Source: Drosophila pseudoobscura
Taxonomy: Eukaryota; Arthropoda; Insecta; Diptera; Drosophilidae
Reading direction: 5' to 3'
Assembly (NCBI RefSeq): GCF_009870125.1
Contig: NC_046679.1
Location: 17,794,001-17,858,000, forward strand
DNA length: 64,000 nucleotides
Shown: in pieces, positions 44,201 through 55,515 of the stretch
How positions within the stretch are numbered: position 1 is the stretch's first letter
Layout of the letters: each line of letters starts with the position of its first letter
Notes under the pieces: model-generated
Database searches by the model: none
Told to the model about the DNA's origin: nothing
What the model saw: the letters and a program-made list of their open reading frames with translations, nothing else
Position numbers and translations under genes: made by a program

Positions 44201-47159
44201 ACCCTCGGCCATGTCTCACGTGCGGGGCACGTTGCCACCCTGCCTCTGCTGGCCATGCTGCCTCTGCTTCTGCCTCTGCCTCTGCCCGCTCCTGTTTACC
44301 ATCTTTCGCTTCTGTGCCGATTTCAGCCGAAAGATAAATAATCTGCTGCCGCTCTACCGCTCCACCCAGACGCAGTCATATTTGCGGTTCCCCCCATCCT
44401 CATCCTCGTCCACCTCCGGCCCAAGCGCCGCACGAACCTGACTTCTTCTTGGCATTTTCGCAATAAAATCGTAATAAAACACATTGGTCACGTAATTTCG
44501 TTTGTCTGTGGGATTTTATTGCCATTTTTTCGAGCAATTTTAAATTGTTATAAATGTGACTGCGACGGCGACGGCCCCGGCCCGGACCCGTGTGTTTACT
44601 CAGCCATCCGCCGCACTTTGCGTACTTATATATTTATGATGTGGAAAATATCTTGAAAACTGCACAGGCAGGCATCAGGGAAGGCATCGGGGAAGGCGAT
44701 TCCGGGCAGGCGAAATCGATAATGATGATGGGGATCTTCTCTGCTCTGCTCTGCCCTCTGCCCGCCCTGAGCCACATTTATCAGGATAATTACACTCGTC
44801 CTTGGCCGGGGAGGGGCAAATGAACGGGACACGCCCCCGGCCATGGCCCTAGCTCCGCCTCCTCCCCCACAACAGTCAAAACTTTCACTGGCCAAACACC
44901 GCACAAACGACAATTAAGCAACAAAACTTTGATAAATTGCTTCCTTGCTCGCATTTTACGAGTGGAGTTGCCCCACAGAGTGGTTCGACGGGGCTGGGGG
45001 CTCGGGACTGGGGGCTCAAGGCTTCTTTACACTAATTAAGGGTCTCAGGGTTTCCTGCAAATATTTGCTATCTGGCTCTGCCTCTGCCAGCCAGCAGCGG
45101 CAGCATCCACAACAATGGGGGACAGTTATGTGGCGCCACAGGCGGGAGGAGACTTCGAATATTTGTGCTCCATTGAGCAAAGTTTGCTATAAACTCGGAA
45201 TAGTTGGAATTGTGTTCGTTTGTTCGAAACTCGATGGCAAAACAATTTCTGTGACTATTTCCAAAACGACAAATATTCGAAATAAGCAATTTTTGGCATC
45301 TATATAGAAATGGAATCGTATTGAATGGAATGGACAGGGCCCAAATATATAACAAAATATATATAAAATATATATATAAAAAATGTGTTCTTTAATCTTT
45401 AATTGTGTTTGGGATAAGCGTAATGTCCCCCTAAGGTTAGTCTTAGTTAATCAATTTATTTCAATTAAATTCATGCAAAATCTTTTCCAAGGAACTCGGG
45501 CTCCACCCCACCCCAGCGCTAATCCTTGGCGAACAACTTTTGGATGCGAGAAATCCGCTCGCCAATAAAAATGATAAAGTTTTTTGCGGAAATATAAAAT
45601 TGAATTATTGCATGCAATTTAAAAACCAACAAAAGCTGACAGAAGTCGCAGCTAAAAGCCGGGCGGAGAGGCAGGGGCCGGGGGGCAGGGGCAGGGGGCA
45701 GCATCAGCCCCAACAACAGCAAGGACTGCCAAAAAATTTGTCAAAATAATGGCGTCATTCTGCAGTGGTCGCCGGCGAACCGGGGAGGGGTAGCTGAACG
45801 GGGGTGGTGGTCGACAAAGACGCCAAGAGGATCCGCTAGGACGAGCGCACACACACACACACATGCCGCCGGCGACGCTTTGGTTTATCCTTTATCCTTA
45901 TGCCTTTTTGCACATTATTTGCTTTTGCAATTCAAAGCGATTAAGTGCGACATCGCCGAGGAGGACTCGAGAGAGAGTCGCCTCGAGACTCGACGCTGTC
46001 TCTGGCCCTGCTCCGGGGTCATTAGGGGCGACATAAACCATGTTTTTGTTGCAGTGGCCGACAGTATGTACGGCAGTATGTACGATATAGAATATATTGC
46101 ATGCCTAATGGCAAAGTCATCCAATAACTCAATGCGATGCGCCCGAAAGGCTTTCAAACCGCCTCAAACTGTCTCTGGCCATTAGCGCAGGCTGGCCGTC
46201 GAAAAAATAAAATAAGAGGAGCGTAAGCCCATTTAATAGAGCAATTATGAGCAGTTGAAAGTCGGGAACAGTCGACCGATGTCGGCCATATTTCAAAGTG
46301 TTTGGCCGTAACTAATTAAGCAATTAATTTCCGAGCAGCGGGACGGGTCGGCAGTCCCACAGTCCCACAGTCCCACAGTCCAATGGGGAAGTTCAACAAA
46401 CTTTTGGCCGAAAAATTATTTACAGGCTGCTCGCGTCGCGTCGCACCTCTCCATGTGGTGTAATTTAGTGAAATTATTTATGCCATGGTCCGCAACAGCC
46501 TCCCGAAGTGCCAGAGAAACCCTTTCACATGCGTGCGCCGCGAAGTATGCAGCACTTTCTGTGCGCCTGCCATAAAGCATGTTAAACGCCCCGAACGCCC
46601 GAGGGTGTGAAAACTTGAATCAAAACCGAACCGAACCGAACCGAAGCACTCGGAATATTTATGATGCGATTAGCAGGAGTCAGGCCCAGTCGTGGCTGCT
46701 GGCGTTGCTCAGGTTGCAAGGAGTTGGGTGGGAGATTTACGTGGCCAAATAAGAAGGCTGCCAATTAAAGCTGTGTGGATGGCAGGGGGGGGGAGTGCAC
46801 CGCATGAATATGTAAATAAAAAGAGCTAATAAGTGGGTGTTTAATAACCGGATGCCCCAAAACCATGGCCTCCTCAGACCCACAGAATGGAGAGCGCACT
46901 TTGTCAGCCGGCAAAAGGTAAAAAAATCAGTAGGCAAGGCAACCGAGCAGCCAACAACAGGAAAGGACATGCCGTGCGGCAGGGGCAAGGGCAGGCCCGA
47001 AAAAAGGTAGCATGTTTAATTTGCGTGGCATTTGCAGCTGCCTGCGGCAAAAAGATAACGAAAATAAAACGTTTGTCGTCCTCCGAGTGGAGACGGAGCG
47101 ATGGAGGGGGATAAAAGAGTGTGAGTGGGAGTGGAAGACTCGGAGAATTTTGTAGAGCA

Positions 47160-47460
47160 GTGCAAACTAATTAAAACGACCCTGCACAGTGTTGCACGCG
47201 AAATAAATCCCCCACCGAATTATGATTAACATTTAATTTAGCGAAAATAATAATCAAGCCTGCTTTGATTAACTCCGAAAGTGCCAGCCATTAAAACTCT
47301 CGTAGGCATAAATTCGAAAATCATTCGGCGCACGCCACATTAAATTCATTAATATTCAATTAAAATCGAAAATCAAAAATGGAAAAACCGAATAAAAACT
47401 AATAATAATCGAGAGCTAATGGAGCCCCTCGACGGCTGTGATAATTATTTGCTGGTGTCC
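47160..47460. promoter_or_regulatory. AT-rich block dense in homeodomain (TAAT/ATTA) cores
   Basis: About 300 bp with well over a dozen TAAT/ATTA cores, such as CTAATTAAAA near 47168, ATTAATATTCAATTAAAATC near 47350 and CTAATAATAATCG near 47400. It is flanked by GC-rich, repetitive DNA. Such density fits a segmental enhancer bound by Hox and pair-rule homeodomains, as known for bx/abx enhancers. The function is inferred only. Confidence 0.35.
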
Positions 47461-47741
47461 TGGATCGGCCCCGGTCCCTCCCTCACTCGGCCACGTCGAG
47501 AGCATTTATTCATTCATTAAACGCAGACAATTAAGTGTCAGGAATTTTGCAGGACTATAAATCGTGTGGGGGTCGCCGGGGAGCAGGCAGATGGTGGGAT
47601 GGGTGGGCTCGGCCTTTTGTCAGGTCAGCCGAAAATCTCCATATGCACTGACCAAACAACTATAAAACTATGTGCGCCCAGGGGTGGCAGGAGTTCTGGG
47701 GAGTTCTGGGAAATTTCAATTTAAATTTTCCCTCTGTGGCA

Positions 47742-47772
47742 GCCATTTTGCAATGGCCGCGACTGTTATGGC
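47742..47772. promoter_or_regulatory. Tight cluster of Pho-type motifs
   Basis: GCCATTTTG at 47742-47750, and ATGGC at 47753-47757 and 47768-47772, give three Pho cores in 31 bp. The first is close to the extended Pho consensus. No GAGA run is directly beside it, so it could be a PRE part or chance. Confidence 0.3.
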
Positions 47773-48656
47773 CTCGCAAAATGGTCCACCAACGGACAGG
47801 AGGCGCAGGGGGCGGCTCAGCCGACAATCGGTTAATTGAAAATTCTCCAGAAACCAAATTAGAAAACGGGAAACATAGTTCCTGGCAAAACAGGGAATAT
47901 AATGGCAGATTAGTACGTGTGGAAATGGCAATAAATCCTGATTCTGATGATCACTCTGGCTGCCACATTCCGGTCGATGAATAATTGTGGCATTCATGTT
48001 TCATAGTAGGTTTCGATACACAATATGTATGGTAGAGGTATTGATTTATGTCAACTTTTCCAATTATTTCAAATGAATCTGTATTTTTGGAGTGTTGAAA
48101 AACATTTCATCTGTTTCTATGCGGACTGCCTAACCATTCCTTATGAAAACTTTCGTACAATTCAAAGGTCTTTAATTTTCTTAAATTATTTCAAAGTCTG
48201 CTTCTGCAACTCTCTCCCCTTCCTTCCCTGTTTTCGGCCGATTCGCACGCTTATCGATGACTGGGAAATGCGGCCCATGACGTGTCCTACGCTGATACCG
48301 GCTTTCCTTCGGCTTCCCTCGCCCTCGCCATCGAATTTTTCCCTCCAGGTCGGGCCCTTTTCCCCGGATTCAGTGTGTGTTTTGCTCAAAAGACATCAAA
48401 TTACTTTCGTATGCAAATCAGCGGCTTTTCTGCAGAGTTTTTTTTGTATGTGCTGCCGCCTCCCAAAGCTGCCGCACGGCAGCCGACAGACGCCGCATGC
48501 CCCCTTGCCACAAGCCCTTCGCCCGGGACAGTTGATCGGCACCAAATTTATCTCAATGATATGCAGATAAAACTAACAAGTACCAACGTTTCTTTTTCAT
48601 TCCGTTTCGTTTCGTTTCTCCATCTTCCTGCTCTGCCTCGCTGCACTTCTCAAGAG

Positions 48657-48692
48657 ACAGAGAGAGAGAGAGAGACAGAGGGAGAGAGAGAA
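48657..48692 (+). repeat. (GA)n tract
   Basis: A GAGA-rich run that could bind GAGA factor. Other GA/CT runs lie at about 27032-27054, 36474-36487, 37171-37186 and 56527-56540. Confidence 0.75.
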
Positions 48693-49272
48693 GCGAGAGT
48701 GGTGTGGAAAAACTACATTAGCAAATAAATTTATTTAGCATTACAAAAAATGAGGTAGCTAAGTGGCTGTGGGTGGCTGTCCCAGAAGGGGGGGAGTGGC
48801 TGGCAGGGGGGTGTGTGTGTGGTGGGTGGTGGGGTGTGTGTGGTGGGTGCCATGAATTTATTTAAGATACTTATTGATTGGATTTGATTTCATGCTATGA
48901 GAAAGTAAACTTGTGCAAATAAATTTAAATGGGGGCGTGGAGTCCGCTCCGCTCAGCTTCGTTTTCCCTCTCCCAATTTCCCCCAAAGTTGCAAGTTTTT
49001 CTGCCTTTGGGGCAAAAGGAAATCCCGTCATGTGTGTGTGTGAGTGGGGTGGCGGTAACACGCATGAGTAATTTTCCAATTTTTGTTTCACATCTCCTGC
49101 TAATCTGGAAAATGGTTTTCTTCTGTCGATGATGCTAGCTGGGGATCGGCTAAAGGGGGGGATTACAAATCCTGCAGCTGGTATGCTACTTCTATCCTTA
49201 TATGTTCTATATATCTACTCACTTTGTCAATGTTTTTTTGGAGGTGGGATACATGGGAATAATTTGTTTGAC

Positions 49273-49297
49273 ACTTACCTAAAAGAAGAGAAGAAAA
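49273..49297 (-). promoter_or_regulatory. Ubx: Recursive splice site (ratcheting point) in the Ubx intron
   Basis: The minus strand reads a pyrimidine tract (TTTTCTTCTCTTCTTTTAG) directly followed by GTAAGTGT. A strong 3' splice site is thus joined to a perfect 5' splice site with no exon between them; the junction lies between 49279 and 49278. This is the zero-length-exon pattern used for stepwise removal of long fly introns, already reported for Ubx. It is 24.5 kb upstream of the homeodomain exon acceptor. Seen: the motif. Known: recursive splicing in Ubx. Inference: this is the used site. Confidence 0.75.
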
Positions 49298-49673
49298 CAT
49301 ATATTTATTTAGTTAAAGGGTGTTTAATAATTTCCAGAATATACACAGATATTCGTACGTACAGGAAGAAGTTTGAGAGTCTACTTGGGTTAATCATGCT
49401 GATAGGGAATAATTAAATCTGAACTTTTACCGTTCCAATTAGTTGCAAAGCCATTTGTCAGCCAACAAGATTCAAGCACTATTTTTCCAAGATTTTACTT
49501 CCGTTTCGTTTCGTAATTGCAGAAAATGAAATAATTAAAATGGAAATATGGACAACGCGTAAAGCAAGTTGCAGTGCCTTAACGACCTCTCTGTTAATAA
49601 CGCAAAGTGCAAATGTTGCCACCTGCAGGACAGTTCCTGCAACAGCAATAACGATGCGTAAATGCCACTGCCC

Positions 49674-49715
49674 TTTGCCTCTGCCACTGCCACTGCCACT
49701 GCCACTGCCTCTGCG
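49674..49715 (+). repeat. CTGCCA hexamer repeat
   Basis: Tandem CTGCCA/CTGCCT units. A related CTGCCA array is at about 52551-52588. Confidence 0.75.
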
Positions 49716-52700
49716 GCTGTGCAGCCCCGCACGCAATTTTCATTTCATTTTCCTCTTGTTATTAAGTGATAATTGAATTTTTATGCCTTCTCCCCCCTGC
49801 TCCATCCAAAGCTCCAGTGAGAACCAGCAGCAGTGCCCAGAGAATCTCTCAGTTGTTTCCACAGAGTGACCTGCCGCTGCCGCCGCTGCTGTGGCAGCTT
49901 TCCTCGTATTCCAATCACTTTCTCCTGCCATAAATCAGGCTCTTCTCTGTCTCTTGGGCCGATTTCCGAGCAGGCCAGATAACGCACTTTCTAAACAGCA
50001 CAAAACATGAAAACCCCTCCAAGCTGGCATTCTATTGTTACGGAATTTCTATTAGAAATGCCAAAAAAAAGAAATGAAATATTCGCTGCAGCTGTTTTAT
50101 GACCCTCTCGCTCAGAAGTCGACCTTTTTTGCAAACCGCAAACTGTGCCAAAAAAATTATGAAAATTCATATTTCGGCACGCACTTGGCCGGCCTGGGAA
50201 ATGGAAAAACTCCGTACCTGCCGCAGTCGGTGAAAGCGGCAACCAGCAGGAGGCGCGCCGTGAAATTTGCATGCGTCAATAGAATTTTGACAATTTTGCA
50301 ACAGTTGGCAAAAAGGAAAATTGTCCTTGATTTACAACCTGTAGTAGGCAGGACGGGGGCCATAAATCTGCTTCCGCTATTTGTTTGTGCGGCGGCAAAT
50401 ATTTTGGTTGCTGCGATTTCATGCCCTCAAATTGCAATTGCACTTAATTTTTGCTCTTTTTGCGATGTGGCAGGGCACGGGCAGGAAGAGAGAAACTCGC
50501 ACACATTTCATGCGGCTTCCACAAAAGGTAAGAGCCAGGTCTGAACGACGACAACGAAAAGCAATTTACGAAAAGCACGCAGCGTTTAGATCAAAAGCAA
50601 AGACGACGACGACGACGACGACGACAATCGCCATTTGCCAGGAGGGAGCTGGCCAACAGAGGAGACTGGTTGGGGCAGGAGGAGGGCCCCTCGGACCCGT
50701 TCGGCCAACGATGCTATACAACGCAAAACACATCATTAAGTATAAAATTCTTAAAATGGAATTTTAAATCATTAAAAGGCAGCGAGCAGCCACAAAAAGA
50801 GTCAACAACGGCAGACAAGGAATTCGCAATGCGTTTGCTTTATTTGGCAGTGGCTCGCTGGGAGCTGCTGATGCAACAGCAACTGCGGCAACATGCAATG
50901 GCAACCATTCTCGCTGCCCAGTCGCATTGTCCAAAATGGTCCGGGCCGAGGCAGAGGCAGAGGTTGAGAGGTTGGGGGCAACTTTTTTGTGCTTTTGAAT
51001 TTTTTTTATGTACACGCCAAGCCAAACAGCTTGAATGGAAGTAATGATGCTGGCCGACCGTTGTCGTCGTATCCAGTATCAAGTATCAGAGTCTTGAGAA
51101 AGGCGCGCAGTTGTGTTGCATTTGCAACGAGTGGCCGGCAACGGCAGCAGCAACAGCAATGGCAATGGCAATCTGCAACATGGCCGCCTGAGCAGCAAAC
51201 GAAGCTGAACTACCAACGTTGCTTTTATCGGCGTTTTAGCTGCATGCCCCCACTCCTCCCCGACCGCATTCCCTTGCTTTCGGTAACATGTTGCTGCCGT
51301 GCATAGCATGTTGCTGCCGCCGCACGAATTCTATGTTGCACTTGGAATTCGAAGTAAATAATTCTTGGCCGTTCGCTTTTGCTTTTGAGCATTTTTGCAA
51401 GTGCCTTCTGCTCGTTAAGCATTTTGTGTGCGACTTTTTGTTCATTTGTGGGGCAGCTCCTGCTGTTGTTGCCCCACCCTGAGGAAGGAAAGGAAGTGGA
51501 GGCCAAGAAATGGCGCGTCAGCTGCGAAAAGTGGTTCCGTTTCGTTTATCTCATGTCTTGGCAGCGCTGTACAATAAGCTTTACGGAGAGATACTTTTGA
51601 AGCTAATCGTGGAATGCGGGGGAAAGTATTCTCTGGGGTTATTTACCCCCGATTCGGTAAAGATTTGTCTTCGTTATGGGCCCGCATGTGATGATTGACA
51701 ATTCTCAGAGCCAGTCCCTTCATGATGCATGCCTCACGAGTATGCCTCAAGCCTCCAGCCTCACCCTCCTCCTCTCCGAATGTCCAACATTGCTGGCAAT
51801 CAGACAAGCCCAAGCCGCTGTAAGCCATAAAAGGCACTTCTCGTGCGTTTTCTGTTTTCTGTTCCCATTTTGGCTGTGTCTCCATCTTGGCCAATGCATT
51901 GGTCGGCGACATTTGCGAGCGAATAAATTCAATTTGCTGCTGGTCAGAGGGAGCTGCGACAGGTTTTTGTCGCATTTATCATCGCATCAGCGACGACGGA
52001 TGGCGGATGGAGGATGGCGGATGGAGAACAGAGCTCCAAATGAAACGCCATTTACCAATTTATTTATTTATATAAGGCGAATATATTTTATAACCCGAAG
52101 CAAATGCAGTCCCAGTCCCGCCGGACAGCGAGCGGCCTCTGCTGCCTGCCCCATCCCCAGTCCCTGCCCCAGCAGAGCAAAAAATGTTGTATGAAGTGAC
52201 CAAACTAGTTCGTTAAAATAAATTCGAGAGCCACTAACAATGTTGAGCGGACAGACGGATCGGCTGGGACGGGACGGGACGCGGGACGCGGCATGGACAG
52301 CGGATGGGCAACATGCAACAGCCATGCCCGGTGAGCTCCCATCCTCGGACTCGGACTCGGTCTCAGTCTCGGTCCCAGTTCCAGTTTCAGCTCCAGCCAT
52401 GTCGATGTACGAGTATGCGGCAGGGCGAAGATGTATTCCTTCTGGGATGTTTTTAATTTTTCTTTAAAGTCGTTAAGCGACGTCGTTCGTTTTTTTGCGC
52501 CTGTCTCTGGCTCCAGCCTCGGCCCTGTCTCCGACTCCGATCCCTGCCACATCGACTGCCACTTCGACTGCCACTGCCACTGCCAGTGCCTTTACCTCCT
52601 TTGTGTTGGCCTTCGTTAGCTGCCATGAGCGCGCCATTTGCTTCCTTTGCCTTTCTAATGGAGTTTTGCAGATAACAGAGCCTGCAACAACAACGGCAGC

Positions 52701-53498
52701 AACGGCAACAACGGCTGCCGACTCCTGCCCCAGCATAAACACACACTTAAGCGTACTTGGGGCAATGGGAGACGAGAGACGCGAAACGCGCAACGTGCAA
52801 CGCGAAACTCGAAATGAAATTAAACCCTTTTTGGCGGCGGCAAAAGATGGACCGCGGGACGAGGCAAATAGTTGCAAAAAATTAACATTATTGCAGCTTC
52901 AACTAGCCAGCCATGCCCCTAGGGAAGACTCACTCCATACCTGGAGACTGGAGACGGAATATAATTGAAGAAGATGTTGTATGCTGGCTGTTGTTGCAAC
53001 AGTGGCAATAAATTTAAAATCGCTTAGAAAATTAAAGAAATTGTTTGAATAAAAGCCCTGGCCATGCCTCAAGTCCGGGCTCGTATTTCTATGCAAGTTT
53101 TCCACAGCCATGGAATGGAAATGCCAACAGTTGCAAAGCCAAATGGACAAAGGCAAGTGGAGCAAAACAAAAACAGAAACCAAACAAAAGAGGAAAATGC
53201 TAAGAAGCTCTTGCCGCACCGTGCCCCTTGGCTCCCCCTCATCGCGCTGCCGACTGGCAGCATATGCAAATTTTTACCAGAATGCAACTAAACTTGAGCA
53301 TGCCGCACGAGGGGGCAATGGAGAGAGGGGAGAGGGGAGAGGTGAAGTAATGAAGCCACTGCTTAAAGAATACGTTTCATGGCATTCACTTGTGGAAATA
53401 TTTTACTAGAAACTCCCTTCGAAAGGCACCAAAGAGCTTAATGGCGGGAGAGATTCTGTTGATAGAGTTCAAAGGTTGAGCATTGATGAATCGCCAGG

Positions 53499-53515
53499 AC
53501 TTACCTAGGATTTAA
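53499..53515 (-). promoter_or_regulatory. Second, weaker recursive splice site candidate
   Basis: The minus strand reads TTAAATCCTAG|GTAAGTCC (junction 53505/53504). The donor half is ideal, but the pyrimidine tract is short and interrupted by purines, so it scores well below the 49279 site. It may be chance. Confidence 0.3.
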
Positions 53516-55487
53516 GATATGTCGGCCTGGAATAATACTTGGCTTGAGGCACTGTTCGGGCTGTGCCCAATATTCAATTTGAAGCTTAGATTCGGTGGAC
53601 AGTCTCTCATTCGTGTGGTAGCAATGCTCTGCTGCCCGCTGTGTTTGCAATGATAACACGAGGCACAGACACAGACACAGACACAGACAGGCCTCCCATT
53701 GCTCCCTAGCCCTAGCCGCCCTCTGGGCCGCCTCGACAGAAGTGCTGTAGCATGCCCCCGGCTGGCCCGTTTCTAATCTGTCTTCGCGTGCTGTTTGCTG
53801 TTGCATGTGAGAATTGCAGAACACGGCTAACATGCAATGCACTCCAATGTCCGTGCCTCCACCCCAGCCGCCCCACCCGCCCCACTCGCCCCACTCGCCA
53901 CTCGAACAACATCAACAAGGCTGCCACATGCTGCGCCTCTGCTGCTGCGGCTGCTGCTGCTGTCCCTAGCCCCATCTCTCTCTCGCGCGGCTTCAGCTGC
54001 CATCCCGCTCGCCCCAGTGGGGGAAAACATTTATGCAAATGTCTGCGCGCCATCATAAAATTGGATTTGGCAGCCGATTCCGAATAGGTTTCGGTTTCGG
54101 ATTCAGATTGAGATTCTTCCACTGATTCGACAGCTATTTTAAGCCCCAGAACACACACATCCCCACCCCCCTCCCGCCCTCTCATACGCGACATTTTTCA
54201 AATAAAATATTCGCCCGGCAATATAGAAAATAAAACTAATTTTGCTGTCGCCCGCTAATGTTTGCCTCCGTTTGTGTTTCTGTTTCTATTTATTTTTAGT
54301 TTCCCAGCCGCATTTTCCGTACATTTCGGACTCTTTTTTCTTCGCGTTTTGCCTTATTTTTAGTCGCATTTTTGTCGCATTGCGAATCTCTCGCGACCTC
54401 CGCTGGGCCGACTAAATAAATTTCGTTTTAAGCGTTTTCGCCACACTCCATATACAAGGAAGGGCAAGAGGCGAGATGCGGGGTCGGGGGAATGGCGGGG
54501 GCTGGCACTGGGACTGCCGTGGGGGGCAGGGGGCAGGGGGCAGGGGCAAGCACAAGGAGCAGCAAATAGCCAAAGATAATAAAATAAACAAAAGGTTTGC
54601 CGCCGCCAGCTTTGGCCAGCGAGTAGAGCAGAGAAGAAGAAAACGCAACCAAGAAGCTGATACACACGGATCAGGGATGGGGATGAGGGGGCTGGGGGCA
54701 GCCAAAGGTGAGTCGCAGTTTGCTGCAGGTTTGCAAGTTTTATTTGTGTGTTTTATTGTGGGCATATCTCAAAAGCAAATCTTTTGGCAAGTCCGACAGC
54801 ATTTCGAACTCCGACGAACGACGCTCTGACGCTCTGAGGGGCCCAAGAGGCGATTGGAAGGGAGCTGCATGTGGGGAAGAGATCCACAGATACACCAAAT
54901 ATGCCAAAACAATGGAAAGACCGGCATCGAAAGCGAGGAAAAGGATTCGAGGTGAGTTGGAAGACAGAAGTCCCTAAATCGAATCCTGAATGCTCTCCGA
55001 GAAAGTCCCCTGATGTGACTTCATCTTTTGGGCATAGCCGATGGCTTTGCTTCTATTAGATGCCGAGATATTTCCCAGTCCATTTTAGTATCCTTCTGTC
55101 CTGTCCTTCTTCATTAAGTAACTCTCCCCATAGGCCATAGATCGATTCTTTTAGTGGCGTGCAGCTCAGCCAAAGTATAGTCTCAATTTCTCCAAAACTT
55201 TCTTAATGCCGCCATTTTAAACTTGAATTCCTCTTGCGATTCCCTTCTGCAGTTGCATCTTCGTCGTGGAGGCTGATTTGCATTTCCCCCGCATTCACCC
55301 ACACCCAGAGACAATCTCCAGCATCTGTCTGCCTCTGTGCGGCATGCAGCATCCCTTTGGATGCGTCGTCGTATGCAAATAAAGCAACACGCGGTGCAAC
55401 ATGCAGCGTGCAGCAGGCAGCATGCAGCATGCAGCATGCAACATGCGAGCTGCCATTGCACGTTCCGGGAATAGGAATGGAAATGGG

Positions 55488-55515
55488 ACTGGGACTGGGA
55501 CTGGCACTGGGACTG
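55488..55515 (+). repeat. GGGACT hexamer repeat
   Basis: About four GGGACT units, preceded at 55414-55444 by GCAGCAT units. Confidence 0.7.
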
